A stretch of DNA of 64,000 bases from UBA6912 sp963792895 (lineage in GTDB: Bacteria > Actinomycetota > Acidimicrobiia > Spongiisociales > UBA5794): the NCBI GenBank assembly GCA_963792895.1, contig CAWBYA010000006.1, forward strand, positions 310,001-374,000. The letters run 5' to 3'. The notes below the pieces were generated by a model. That model had not been told where the DNA came from. It worked only from the letters and a program-made list of their open reading frames with translations, and ran no database searches. This document shows, one piece after another, positions 8,505-15,936 of the stretch. Numbering within the stretch: position 1 is the first letter of the stretch; each line of letters begins with the position of its first letter. The position numbers and the translations under genes were made by a program.

Positions 8505-9721
8505 GGCCGGGCAGAGCTGCCGTCGGGCAGCCGGGTCTGCGTCCATTCCACGACGTGGTCGTCACACGGGAACTGGGCGGCGAGCCCTTCGTCGATGTCG
8601 ATGCCGAGGCCGGGCCGGTCGTTCGGATAGAGATAGCCCGCCTCCACCCGGGGCATGCCGGGAAACACCTCGTACTCGAGGTCGGAGGGGAGGTACCACT
8701 CGTGGATGCCGAAGTTGGGCGCGGATATCTCGAGGTGCAGGTTGGCAGCGTGGCCGACGGGCGACGTGTCGCTCGGTCCGTGCCAGGCCGTGCGGATCCC
8801 AAACACGTCGGCGAACGAGGCAACCTTGCGCGCCGGAGTCAGTCCGGCGATCTGGCTGACGTGCATCCGGACGAAGTCGATGAGCTGCTCAGTGATCAAG
8901 CCACGCCACTCGTGCGGGTTGTTGAACAGCTCTCCCATCGCCAGCGGCGTGGCGCACTGCGCCCTCACGGTGCTGAACCAGCCGATGTCCTCAGGGGCGA
9001 AGGCGTCCTCGAGGAAGAACAGCCGGTACGGCTCGACGTCCTTGGCGAACTGGACGGCATCGATGGGATGGAGGCGCTCATGAACGTCGTGCAGCAGCTC
9101 GACTCGATCGTCCAGCTCACTGCGGACGTGGTCGATCATGCCGAGCATTGTCCGCCCGTACGCACGCGGGTCGAAGTAGGTGCCGTCGGGTGCCCCATCG
9201 GGCGTATGCAGCTTCGAGGCGTCCCCGCCGTAGCCACCCATCTGGACGCGCACGTGCCGAAAGCCTTGGTCCACGAGATGTTGTGCGGTATCCGCCACCT
9301 CGCTCCGGTCCCGGCCGTCGGCGTGTGCGTAGACGGCAGCGGCCTCCCGGCTCTTCCCCCCGAGGAGCTGATAGACGGGCATGCCGGCGCGTTTGCCCTT
9401 GATGTCCCACAGCGCCTGGTCCACGCCGGCAATGCCATTGTTGGCCACGGGGCCGTTGCGCCAGTACCCATTGACCATTGACATCTGCCAGATCTCTTCG
9501 ATCCGATCCACGTCACGCCCGATGAGGAACGGCTTCAGGTGGCGCTCGACGAAAGCCTGCACGGCGAAGACGCGCTGGGTGAAGGTGGCACATCCGAGCC
9601 CGTAGAGCCCGGGCTCGGATGTGACCACCTTGACGATCACGAGGCGCGACCGACCCGGCTGGGTCAGGATGGCTTGGAGATCAGTGATGACGACGGCATC
9701 CGCCGTGCTCTGATTCTGCAT
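8501..9721 (-). CDS. Enolase-superfamily sugar acid dehydratase, ManD/RspA-like
   Basis: The protein belongs to the mandelate racemase/enolase superfamily and is closest in motifs to the D-mannonate dehydratase (ManD/RspA) family. It shows GLYGLGCATF near the N-terminus, a DVHER metal-ligand motif with the family Asp and His, FLEDAF and MGELFNN carrying the next two acidic ligands, and HGPSDTSPVGHAA with the family histidine. The ligand set looks complete. ManD-family members dehydrate mannonate or gluconate, or have unknown roles. Its link to glucan use is unclear, since no kinase or aldolase of an acid-sugar pathway is nearby. From ATG 9721 it has 406 residues. GTG 9787 (22 residues longer) and a TTG near 9742 are alternatives; the ATG fits the usual family N-terminus best. 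Confidence 0.85.
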   Translation of the reverse strand: MQNQSTADAVVITDLQAILTQPGRSRLVIVKVVTSEPGLYGLGCATFTQRVFAVQAFVERHLKPFLIGRDVDRIEEIWQMSMVNGYWRNGPVANNGIAGVDQALWDIKGKRAGMPVYQLLGGKSREAAAVYAHADGRDRSEVADTAQHLVDQGFRHVRVQMGGYGGDASKLHTPDGAPDGTYFDPRAYGRTMLGMIDHVRSELDDRVELLHDVHERLHPIDAVQFAKDVEPYRLFFLEDAFAPEDIGWFSTVRAQCATPLAMGELFNNPHEWRGLITEQLIDFVRMHVSQIAGLTPARKVASFADVFGIRTAWHGPSDTSPVGHAANLHLEISAPNFGIHEWYLPSDLEYEVFPGMPRVEAGYLYPNDRPGLGIDIDEGLAAQFPCDDHVVEWTQTRLPDGSSARP

Positions 9722-9823
9722 CACCGTGTCAGCAGCAATCAAACTGCCTGCTTTCCCCTCGACCCGCCTCAGGAAGGCCTGAACCACAGCCTTTCGTCGG
9801 CGAGAGGCTCCATCGCTCCACGA

Positions 9824-10717
9824 CTACCCCTTGACCGCGCCGGACGTCAGGCCGCCGATGATGTAGCGCTGCAAGAACATGAAGAGGATCAACATGGGGA
9901 GCATCAGCATGAGCACGGCACTCGCCAGCGCCGGCCAGTCGCTTCCGTATTGACCCTCGAACACGATCAGACCGCGCGTGATCGGGTAGAGGTTGGAGTC
10001 GGTCAGGTAGATCGTCGGCAGGATCAGCTCGTTCCAGATGCCGATCGCATGCAGGACTGTGACAGTCGCGATCGCCGGGCGAATGAGCGGCAGAATGATC
10101 GACCACACGAACCGGAAATAGCCGCAGCCATCCACCGCTGCAGACTCGTCTAACTCCCGCGGGATCGACTTGATGTAGTTCACCACGATGATCATCCCGA
10201 TCGCGTTGACCAAGAAGAGCAAGATGTAGCCCGTCCGCGAGTTGTAGAGACCCAGATTCAGGATCAGCTGGAACTGAGGAATCAGCGCCGGCGGCAGGAA
10301 CAACGCAACGACATAGAGCGTCAAGATCGTCCCGCCACCCTTGATGATTCCGCGGGCGATGGGAAAGGCCACGAACAACGACGTGGCGACGAAGATCGCG
10401 GTTGCGATCGTCGTGTAGATCGCCGAATTGAGCAAGTAGCGCGGGAAGTTGGCGAGCTCCCAGGCCTTCGTGTAGTTGTCGAAGTTGATGCTCGACGCCA
10501 GGCTGATCGGATCCCTGAAGAACTCCGAGAGTGGCTTGAACGATGCGTTCACGATCATGAACAGCGGGGCGAGGTACAGGAGGGAGAACAGGATCAAGAC
10601 CACGTACGAGATGAGCTTGCCCCACGGGAAGCCCTTCCCGGGTCGCTCGATGACGCGAGGCTCGAGGTCCAGCGCCGGAACAATCATCTCAGGCGCATCC
10701 TTTGCGGGGATAGTCAT
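9824..10717 (-). CDS. Sugar ABC transporter permease, MalG/CebG type
   Basis: This 297-residue inner-membrane protein has about six transmembrane segments and the EAA loop ESAAVDGCGYFRFVWSIILP typical of CUT1 carbohydrate permeases. The C-terminus ends in the family pattern QRYIIGGLTSGAVKG. It overlaps the preceding permease gene by four bases (10714-10717), so the two should be translated together. With the partner permease and the binding protein it would import gluco-oligosaccharides. No ATP-binding subunit lies in the locus, so a shared MsiK-like ATPase elsewhere is likely. Confidence 0.95.
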   Translation of the reverse strand: MTIPAKDAPEMIVPALDLEPRVIERPGKGFPWGKLISYVVLILFSLLYLAPLFMIVNASFKPLSEFFRDPISLASSINFDNYTKAWELANFPRYLLNSAIYTTIATAIFVATSLFVAFPIARGIIKGGGTILTLYVVALFLPPALIPQFQLILNLGLYNSRTGYILLFLVNAIGMIIVVNYIKSIPRELDESAAVDGCGYFRFVWSIILPLIRPAIATVTVLHAIGIWNELILPTIYLTDSNLYPITRGLIVFEGQYGSDWPALASAVLMLMLPMLILFMFLQRYIIGGLTSGAVKG

Positions 10718-11661
10718 CCGAGGTACTTCCTCTCTCTACGCTGGACGAACCAGTTGGCCGACATGCCGAGAACCAACACCAGGAAGAACAGCACGATCGA
10801 CGCAGCAGCTGCATATCCCTGCCGGAAGGCGCCACTGACGGAACCCGTCGTCTGCCCAAAACCCTCGGCGAAGACGAGGTAGCCGAGCACCTGGGTGCCG
10901 GGCCGGTATCCGATGAGGACCAGGAAGAGCTGCCAGGCCTGCAGCGAGCCGATGATGTTCAGCAGGAAGTTGGTGTTGATGGCAGGAGTCAGTTGGGGCC
11001 AGGTGATGCTCTTGAACAGGTTCCAGCCTCCGGCACCATCGATCCGGGCCGCTTCATACAGAGTTTCATCGATCGTCTGCATGCCGGCCAGGAAGATCAC
11101 CATGGTGATGCCGACGTTGGCCCAGATCTGGACGACCATCACCCAGACGAAGGCTTCACTCGGTTGTCCGCCGAGAAACTCCGATTGAATGCCAAGCCAC
11201 CCGAAGGCCTCAGCGACGGGACCACCGCCGGGGAAGAGGAACAGCTTCCACATGAGTCCCTGAATGACCACGCCCAGAATCACCGGGAGGAAGAACAGGG
11301 TCCGGAAGAACGTTCGGCCCCTGAGCTTCTGATTCAGCAACAGGGCCAGTATGAGGCCGAGGGTGAATTGGACGGCGGTGACGACGACCATGAAGATCAA
11401 CGTGCGCTGGAGCGCAGCGAGATTGTCGCGAGAGGCAAGCCCTCGAAACAAGAACTCGTCGTAGTTCTCGAAGCCGATCCAGTTGACCGGGGCACCTCGG
11501 ATGCCCGACGCGTCCGTAAAGGAATAGACGGCGGTCGCCAACGAGGGACCAAAGGAGATCAGCAGATACAGTCCGAAGCCGGGGAGGAGCAGCAACAACG
11601 GCACCCACCGCTTACGCCCTTGACCGAATAGGTAGTTTTTCTTGACGACTTGGAGAGCCAT
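10714..11661 (-). CDS. Sugar ABC transporter permease, MalF/CebF type
   Basis: This 315-residue permease has a basic N-terminus, six predicted membrane helices and the EAA motif YEAARIDGAGGWNLFKSITW, followed by PQLTPAI, which are diagnostic of MalF/UgpA-type CUT1 permeases. It pairs with the downstream MalG-type gene, with which it shares four bases. It lies after the solute-binding protein gene and a strong intergenic hairpin, an order common in bacterial sugar importers, where the binding protein is made in excess. The sugar carried cannot be read from the sequence; beta-1,3-gluco-oligosaccharides are inferred from the flanking enzymes. Confidence 0.95.
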   Translation of the reverse strand: MALQVVKKNYLFGQGRKRWVPLLLLLPGFGLYLLISFGPSLATAVYSFTDASGIRGAPVNWIGFENYDEFLFRGLASRDNLAALQRTLIFMVVVTAVQFTLGLILALLLNQKLRGRTFFRTLFFLPVILGVVIQGLMWKLFLFPGGGPVAEAFGWLGIQSEFLGGQPSEAFVWVMVVQIWANVGITMVIFLAGMQTIDETLYEAARIDGAGGWNLFKSITWPQLTPAINTNFLLNIIGSLQAWQLFLVLIGYRPGTQVLGYLVFAEGFGQTTGSVSGAFRQGYAAAASIVLFFLVLVLGMSANWFVQRRERKYLG

Positions 11662-11688
11662 TGTTCCCCCGATCGAATCGGGCTGGCT

Positions 11689-11732
11689 GGGGTGCAGGCT
11701 CCCCGCCTGTGGCGGCGGAGCGCCTGCACCCC
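11689..11732 (-). other. Large hairpin between binding-protein and permease genes
   Basis: A perfect 11-base arm GGGGTGCAGGC (11689-11699) pairs with 11722-11732, and a smaller CCGCC/GGCGG stem lies inside the loop. It fills the 87-base gap between the solute-binding protein stop and the permease start. Such structures in sugar importer operons protect the upstream message or partly terminate transcription, giving more binding protein than permease. Function here is inferred from position. Confidence 0.6.
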
Positions 11733-11748
11733 GGCTGAAGCGGGTTTC

Positions 11749-13125
11749 TTAGAGGGCGTCCAACGCAGCTTGCAGGTCGATCTGAGCCTGCGTCGCCAGT
11801 GCTGCAGGATCTTCCCACTCATTGAACGGCTGGAACCACGAGGCGCCCTGCGAGCCGTTGGCCCACTGTCCGGCGCCCGCCGGCTGCACCCAGTACTGCT
11901 CGAAACCAACCCGGTAGTTCCCCAGGTACGGCGCAAGTGCCTGCCCCAGGGTGGTGTCCAGGGTGGCCGTGTCCTGAGTCGGGATGAACCCGGTCACGTT
12001 CACGAACTCCTGGTAGTTCGCCGGATCGGAGAACGCAGCCACGTAGGCCTTGGCCACCTCGACGTTCGGCGAGTTGGCTGCAATGGACCAGCCCTGGTCG
12101 TACTTCCCGAACAGGAGCTCGTTGTCCGCGGCGTTGTCGCTGCCCGGGAAGGGGACGTACGTCCAGTCGAAGGTGGCTTCGCCTTCCAGGTTGGGGGCCT
12201 GCCACGCACCGGTGGGCAGGAACGCCACGTCACCAGCCGCGTACCGGAACGTCGCCGCATCGTGCGCAAGACCGGTGGTACCCGGCTCGAGCATGTCCTG
12301 GGCGTATGTCTGGGCGCGCTCCCACCACACGGCCCTGTCGGCGTCGTCCCACGTCGCTGCGCCGGTGTAGAGCCCCTCGACGAGGCCCTCTTGGTCCGGA
12401 TACAGCGCCCCGAGCAGACCATACGTGCCGACGAAGACAGGCCAGCCGTCGGCGCCGCCGGTGGTCATGCACTCGTTGCCGGCGGCCTTGACGGCGTCGC
12501 ACACGCTGACCAATTCGCTCCAGGTGGTCGGGATGTCGACGCCGACGCTGGCCAGCAGGTCGTTGTTGACGAACATGCCGCCGTAGACCGTGCGCCCGAG
12601 GTTGACGGAGTACACCCGACCGTCGGACGTGCCGGCCTGCTCGATCGAGGCTTGGTCGTAGTTCTGAACCCACGGCTCGTCCGTGATGTCGAGCAGCAGC
12701 CCCGCCTCGATGAGTGTCTGCCACGCCGGCGGCGTTGCGCCGCCCATGTAGTCCTGCACCGGGTTGGCAAACCCGAACATGTCGATCACGTCGACGTCGT
12801 TGGCGGACAGCCGGGTCTGCGTGACGGTGGCCAGGTCGTCGGCGCCGACGACGGCCACGTCGACCGTGACGCCGGGATTGGCCGCTTCGAAGTCGCGGCT
12901 GAAGTCCTGGACGAACGTGGTCATCGGCTCCTGGGAGTGGATGAGCACTCGCAGCGTGACGGGTTCGTCCAACGGAGCTGCCGTCGTGTCGGTGCCGCCG
13001 GCTGCCGTCGTGTCGGTGCCGCCGGCTGCCGTCGTGTCGGCGCCGCCTGTGTCGTCGTCGCCGCCGCACGCGGTTGCAATCAGCGCAAACGCAAAGACGA
13101 CGGCAAGCCATCTGAGTCGTTTCAT
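11749..13125 (-). CDS. Sugar-binding lipoprotein of the ABC importer (CUT1 family)
   Basis: From ATG 13125 the protein has 458 residues. A GGAG-type ribosome site precedes it (AGGAGAAACCAGGAATG). The signal peptide ends in the lipobox LIATAC with the acceptor Cys at about 20. A low-complexity linker of three DTTAAGGT-type units follows, then a family 1 extracellular solute-binding domain that opens with VTLRVLIHSQEP and contains FEAANPGVTVDV. It would capture gluco-oligosaccharides at the membrane and deliver them to the two permeases. The operator-like palindrome about 80-95 bases upstream suggests control by the neighbouring LacI-type repressor. In-frame sequence upstream of ATG 13125 overlaps the promoter region and was rejected as coding. 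Confidence 0.94.
   Translation of the reverse strand: MKRLRWLAVVFAFALIATACGGDDDTGGADTTAAGGTDTTAAGGTDTTAAPLDEPVTLRVLIHSQEPMTTFVQDFSRDFEAANPGVTVDVAVVGADDLATVTQTRLSANDVDVIDMFGFANPVQDYMGGATPPAWQTLIEAGLLLDITDEPWVQNYDQASIEQAGTSDGRVYSVNLGRTVYGGMFVNNDLLASVGVDIPTTWSELVSVCDAVKAAGNECMTTGGADGWPVFVGTYGLLGALYPDQEGLVEGLYTGAATWDDADRAVWWERAQTYAQDMLEPGTTGLAHDAATFRYAAGDVAFLPTGAWQAPNLEGEATFDWTYVPFPGSDNAADNELLFGKYDQGWSIAANSPNVEVAKAYVAAFSDPANYQEFVNVTGFIPTQDTATLDTTLGQALAPYLGNYRVGFEQYWVQPAGAGQWANGSQGASWFQPFNEWEDPAALATQAQIDLQAALDAL
12977..13047. repeat. Three tandem 24-base units coding the lipoprotein linker
   Basis: Three nearly identical 24-base units coding for an eight-residue Asp/Thr/Ala/Gly repeat follow the lipobox of the sugar-binding protein. 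The unit is a multiple of three, so copy number changes would keep the frame. It is an intragenic linker repeat, not a CRISPR. Confidence 0.9.
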
Positions 13126-13174
13126 TCCTGGTTTCTCCTCTTCTCCGAATCCCAATTCAGGGACGCTCCATTGG

Positions 13175-13219
13175 TGTATAGCACTCTCTTGACGAGCGCA
13201 CCCGTTGGGAGCGCTCGCA
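13175..13219 (-). promoter_or_regulatory. Promoter and CebR-like operator of the sugar importer operon
   Basis: On the minus strand an extended -10-like element TGCTATACA covers 13175-13183, about 50 bases before the binding-protein ATG. Just upstream, 13206-13219 carries TGGGAGCGCTCGCA, which differs in one half from the actinobacterial CebR box TGGGAGCGCTCCCA. No good -35 hexamer is seen, which fits an extended -10 promoter. A repressor bound at the palindrome would cover the -35 region. Confidence 0.65.
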
Positions 13220-13255
13220 TCGTCGTGCCGGCAAGACCCTCTTCGTTCCTCCTCG

Positions 13256-14296
13256 TCAGTCGTGCGTGAGACTCGTCGACGCCGACCGAACCGCCCCGCA
13301 CGACTCACGTACGATCAGCTCGGTCGGCATCACAACATGGACGGGCTCGTCGAGCCGTCCTTCGACCATGTCGAGCAGCAATTCAGCGGCTCGGGCTCCG
13401 CTGTCGGCGACCGGCTGGCGCACCGTCGTGAGCGGCGGCATCGACCGCTCGGAGGGCGTCAGGCCGTCGAACCCCACGAGAGCGATCTCGCCGGGCACGG
13501 CGATTCCGGCCTCGGCGAGGGCGCGCAATGCCCCGACGGCCATGGTGTCGGTGGCAACGAACACTGCCTCGGGATGGGCGCCGATCAACGATCGCATCGC
13601 CTCGTACCCGCTTGCCTCGGTGTAGTCGCCATCGCGCATGAGGTCTCGATCCGCGTCGAGGCCACACACCGCAAGACCCTCCAGGAAGCCGGTGCGCCGA
13701 TCGCGGCCGGCCGTCGTGTTTGTGGGTGCTCCGATGTACGCGATGCGGCGGTAGCGCTGATTGCAGAGGTGGAGTGCGGCAGATCGTGCGCCGCCGACAT
13801 TGTCGGCATCGACGTAGGTGACGCCTTGCGGTTTGTCGGGACGACCGACCACGACGAATGGGAGGCTGCCCTCCTCGAGCCGGCGCAGGAACGGGTCACC
13901 CATACGGGTCGCAGTGACGATGAGGCCGTCGACTCGCCCGGCTGCGGCCACACGTGGATACGCCTCTTCCTCCTCGGCAGCGCTCTGGAAGATGAACAGC
14001 GCAAGCGTGGTGTCGGCTGCGTTGCATGCCCGACCAACGCCTTGAATGAGCCGTGGGAAGTAGGGATCGTCGAACAGTGTGTGGACTCTGTGAGGAATCA
14101 CCAAGCCGAGCACACCGGTGCGATTCGAGGCGAGCGAACGGGCTGCGGCGTTCGGGCTGTAGCCGGTGTCACGGATGATCGCTTGCACCCGTTTCCGCAC
14201 CTCGGGACGGACGCTCTTCTCCTCATTGACGACCCGGGAAACCGTTGATCGCGAGACCCCAGCCAGCCGACCGATCTCCTCGAGCGTCAACTTCAC
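13256..14296 (-). CDS. LacI-family transcriptional repressor, CebR-like
   Basis: From GTG 14296 (strong AAGGAGGGG site before it) the protein has 346 residues. The N-terminal helix-turn-helix includes GVSRSTVSRVVN and the hinge ends near SLASNRTGVLG. The rest is the periplasmic-binding-protein-like effector domain, with VDGLIVTATRMG, VGGARSAALHL, VFVATDTMAVGAL and ALVGFDG in family order. It should bind the TGGGAGCGCTCCCA-type palindromes before its own gene and before the importer operon and release them when a glucan-derived sugar binds. In Streptomyces the same operator is read by CebR in response to cellobiose. The inducer here is more likely a beta-1,3-linked disaccharide, judged from the enzymes, but that is inference. 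Confidence 0.93.
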   Translation of the reverse strand: MKLTLEEIGRLAGVSRSTVSRVVNEEKSVRPEVRKRVQAIIRDTGYSPNAAARSLASNRTGVLGLVIPHRVHTLFDDPYFPRLIQGVGRACNAADTTLALFIFQSAAEEEEAYPRVAAAGRVDGLIVTATRMGDPFLRRLEEGSLPFVVVGRPDKPQGVTYVDADNVGGARSAALHLCNQRYRRIAYIGAPTNTTAGRDRRTGFLEGLAVCGLDADRDLMRDGDYTEASGYEAMRSLIGAHPEAVFVATDTMAVGALRALAEAGIAVPGEIALVGFDGLTPSERSMPPLTTVRQPVADSGARAAELLLDMVEGRLDEPVHVVMPTELIVRESCGAVRSASTSLTHD

Positions 14297-14306
14297 GTCC
14301 CCTCCT

Positions 14307-14332
14307 TGGGAGCGCTCCCGAGAGCGCTCCCA
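14307..14332 (-). promoter_or_regulatory. Two overlapping CebR-type operators before the repressor gene
   Basis: Two half-overlapping palindromes, 14307-14320 (TGGGAGCGCTCCCG) and 14319-14332 (CGAGAGCGCTCCCA), lie directly between the promoter and the ribosome site of the repressor gene. Each matches 12 or more of the 14 bases of the known CebR box. Their position downstream of the -10 element predicts autoregulation by roadblock or promoter occlusion. Confidence 0.8.
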
Positions 14333-14334
14333 AG

Positions 14335-14364
14335 AACCTACCAAGCGCGTCGTCCGACTGTCAA
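14335..14364 (-). promoter_or_regulatory. Sigma-70-type promoter of the repressor gene
   Basis: On the minus strand a perfect -35 TTGACA (14359-14364) is followed after an 18-base spacer by a -10 TAGGTT (14335-14340). The operators begin two bases further downstream, so the transcript should start within them. Confidence 0.65.
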
Positions 14365-14566
14365 ACACAACCCGTACGCCCGACTTGTCGAAGGGGGGCC
14401 GTCAACGCGACCCTCCCCCCGCCCGATGTTCGCCACGCAGCACTCAGGGGTTCGGTGACCGAAGGCGGGCGATGCGTCGAATGGCGCCCCAACGTGGAGC
14501 AGGGTGCCGGGAAGCACGATCCGGATCAGCTCTTCGTGCGTCGTGTGGCCGTGCTGCCGGAGGGGT

Positions 14567-14959
14567 TCACGGTGCCTCGGTGGTCGCGGGCGCCTCGGTC
14601 GTGGCGGGTGGATTGGTGTCGTCTGTCGTCGAGCCGTCGTCGCCGGAGTTCGAGACGAGGACGATGACCAGGATCACGACCGCAACGATGGCGACGAGCG
14701 CAGCCGCGATCGTTCCGAGCGACGAGCCGCCGCTCTGGGTGACCTGCACCGCAGGCTGCATCGGTTGGGTGGTTGGCGCAGGTGCCGAGGTGCCGGGGGC
14801 GGGCGGCGTGCTGACGAGCTCCGCCGGCAATGGGTTCGGATCGGCACCGCTGGTCGCACCGCCGTTGCTGACCTGGCTGGTCCAGCCGATTCCGTCCCAG
14901 TAGCGATGCAGGTATCGACTGGTCGGATCCGAGTACCAGCCGGAAGGAGTCGGCGTCAC
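14567..14959 (-). CDS. DUF2510 domain membrane protein
   Basis: This 130-residue protein starts at GTG 14959 behind a near-perfect AGGAGGT site. Residues 5-27 carry the DUF2510 pattern (SGWYSDP...RYWDGIGWT), a short domain typical of actinobacterial surface or membrane proteins. A Pro/Ala/Thr-rich linker, one hydrophobic membrane segment (about 83-102), and a short acidic and Thr-rich tail with two ATTEAP units follow. The segment order suggests a single-pass protein with DUF2510 in the cytoplasm and the tail outside. Its function is unknown. The 270 bases between it and the repressor gene contain that gene's promoter and nothing else I can support. Confidence 0.85.
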   Translation of the reverse strand: MTPTPSGWYSDPTSRYLHRYWDGIGWTSQVSNGGATSGADPNPLPAELVSTPPAPGTSAPAPTTQPMQPAVQVTQSGGSSLGTIAAALVAIVAVVILVIVLVSNSGDDGSTTDDTNPPATTEAPATTEAP

Positions 14960-15158
14960 GAGTTACCTCCTGTTGGGGGAGCCGGCACTCTACGGTGGAG
15001 TTGTCGAGTATGCCACCATCCTGGCCGGCCGCATGCCGCGCACTGGGTCTTCGAGCGATCGCGCGGATCGATGATCAGGTCGGCGGCGAGAGCCGTCCAG
15101 CCGGCCTGGTATGTCGCACCGGTTCGCATACGCCGCGCAGGGAGGTGAGAACAGCGAT

Positions 15159-15836
15159 TCACTTGCGCGAGTGCGGGCGCTCCCGTCCAATCGACCCGAC
15201 GAGGTAGGCCACGAGCACGACCAAGAAGATCTGGCCGAACAACGTCTCGATGATGACGAGCGATCGCCCCAGGTCGGTTGCGGGGGCGAGGTCCCCGTAG
15301 CCGAGCGTCGTGATCGTGACGACGGAGAAGTACACGTAGTCCCCGATCTGGCCGGGCCGACCGTCGGTGAAGAGGCTCTCGACTGTCGCCTGGCCAACGG
15401 CGCTGTAGGCGAACGCAAAGACCAGAGCGATCTCGATGTAGGCGGCTAGCGCTGCGATCACCTCCCGCACACCGAGGCGCGGTTGCTCGAAAATCCTGCG
15501 GACCAGTGCAAACACCCCGTAGGCCATGGCCGCAGCAACGCCGAGCGAGACGCTGATCGAGAATCCGTCCACGTCGGCGGCGGGCGCAAGGACTACGGCG
15601 ACCGCAGACAGCCCCGCTCCGACCAGCACCAGGTTCATTCGCTTCGGGGAGGATCCGGTGGCGCGGAGCGTGCCGACGACTGCGGAGATCACGGCCAGGC
15701 TCACGGCGACGAACGCGACTTGCGAGCCTTCGGCGAATGTCGCCGTACCGAGCGCGGCAACCAGGAGGAGAAACACCGGAAGGTACCGGTCCGTTGCGTA
15801 GAGCGCCTCGGGTCGGGCAAGCTGGCCGGACTGCAT
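15159..15836 (-). CDS. Two-helix-pore potassium channel family protein
   Basis: From ATG 15836 the protein has 225 residues with several hydrophobic segments. Its last third is an Ion_trans_2 pore: an outer helix, a pore helix, the selectivity filter TLGYGD near residue 176, and an inner helix ending VLVAYLVGSIGRER. It should be a potassium-selective channel of the inner membrane. No RCK or nucleotide-binding domain is fused to it. No convincing ribosome site is visible before ATG 15836, so the start is less certain; the sequence upstream of it does not look like coding. Confidence 0.85.
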   Translation of the reverse strand: MQSGQLARPEALYATDRYLPVFLLLVAALGTATFAEGSQVAFVAVSLAVISAVVGTLRATGSSPKRMNLVLVGAGLSAVAVVLAPAADVDGFSISVSLGVAAAMAYGVFALVRRIFEQPRLGVREVIAALAAYIEIALVFAFAYSAVGQATVESLFTDGRPGQIGDYVYFSVVTITTLGYGDLAPATDLGRSLVIIETLFGQIFLVVLVAYLVGSIGRERPHSRK

Positions 15837-15936
15837 CGAGTGAGCGTAACGTTGGGCCCCACGGTGCGAGTGGCAATCGACCATCCCCGCCGCGCCGGGA
15901 CCGGGCGACCGCTCCTCCGTTCGGCGAGCTGTTGCT

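Noticed and set aside
12977..13047. Tandem 24-base repeat as a possible regulatory iteron
   Set aside because: It lies within the lipoprotein coding sequence and keeps the reading frame as a linker.
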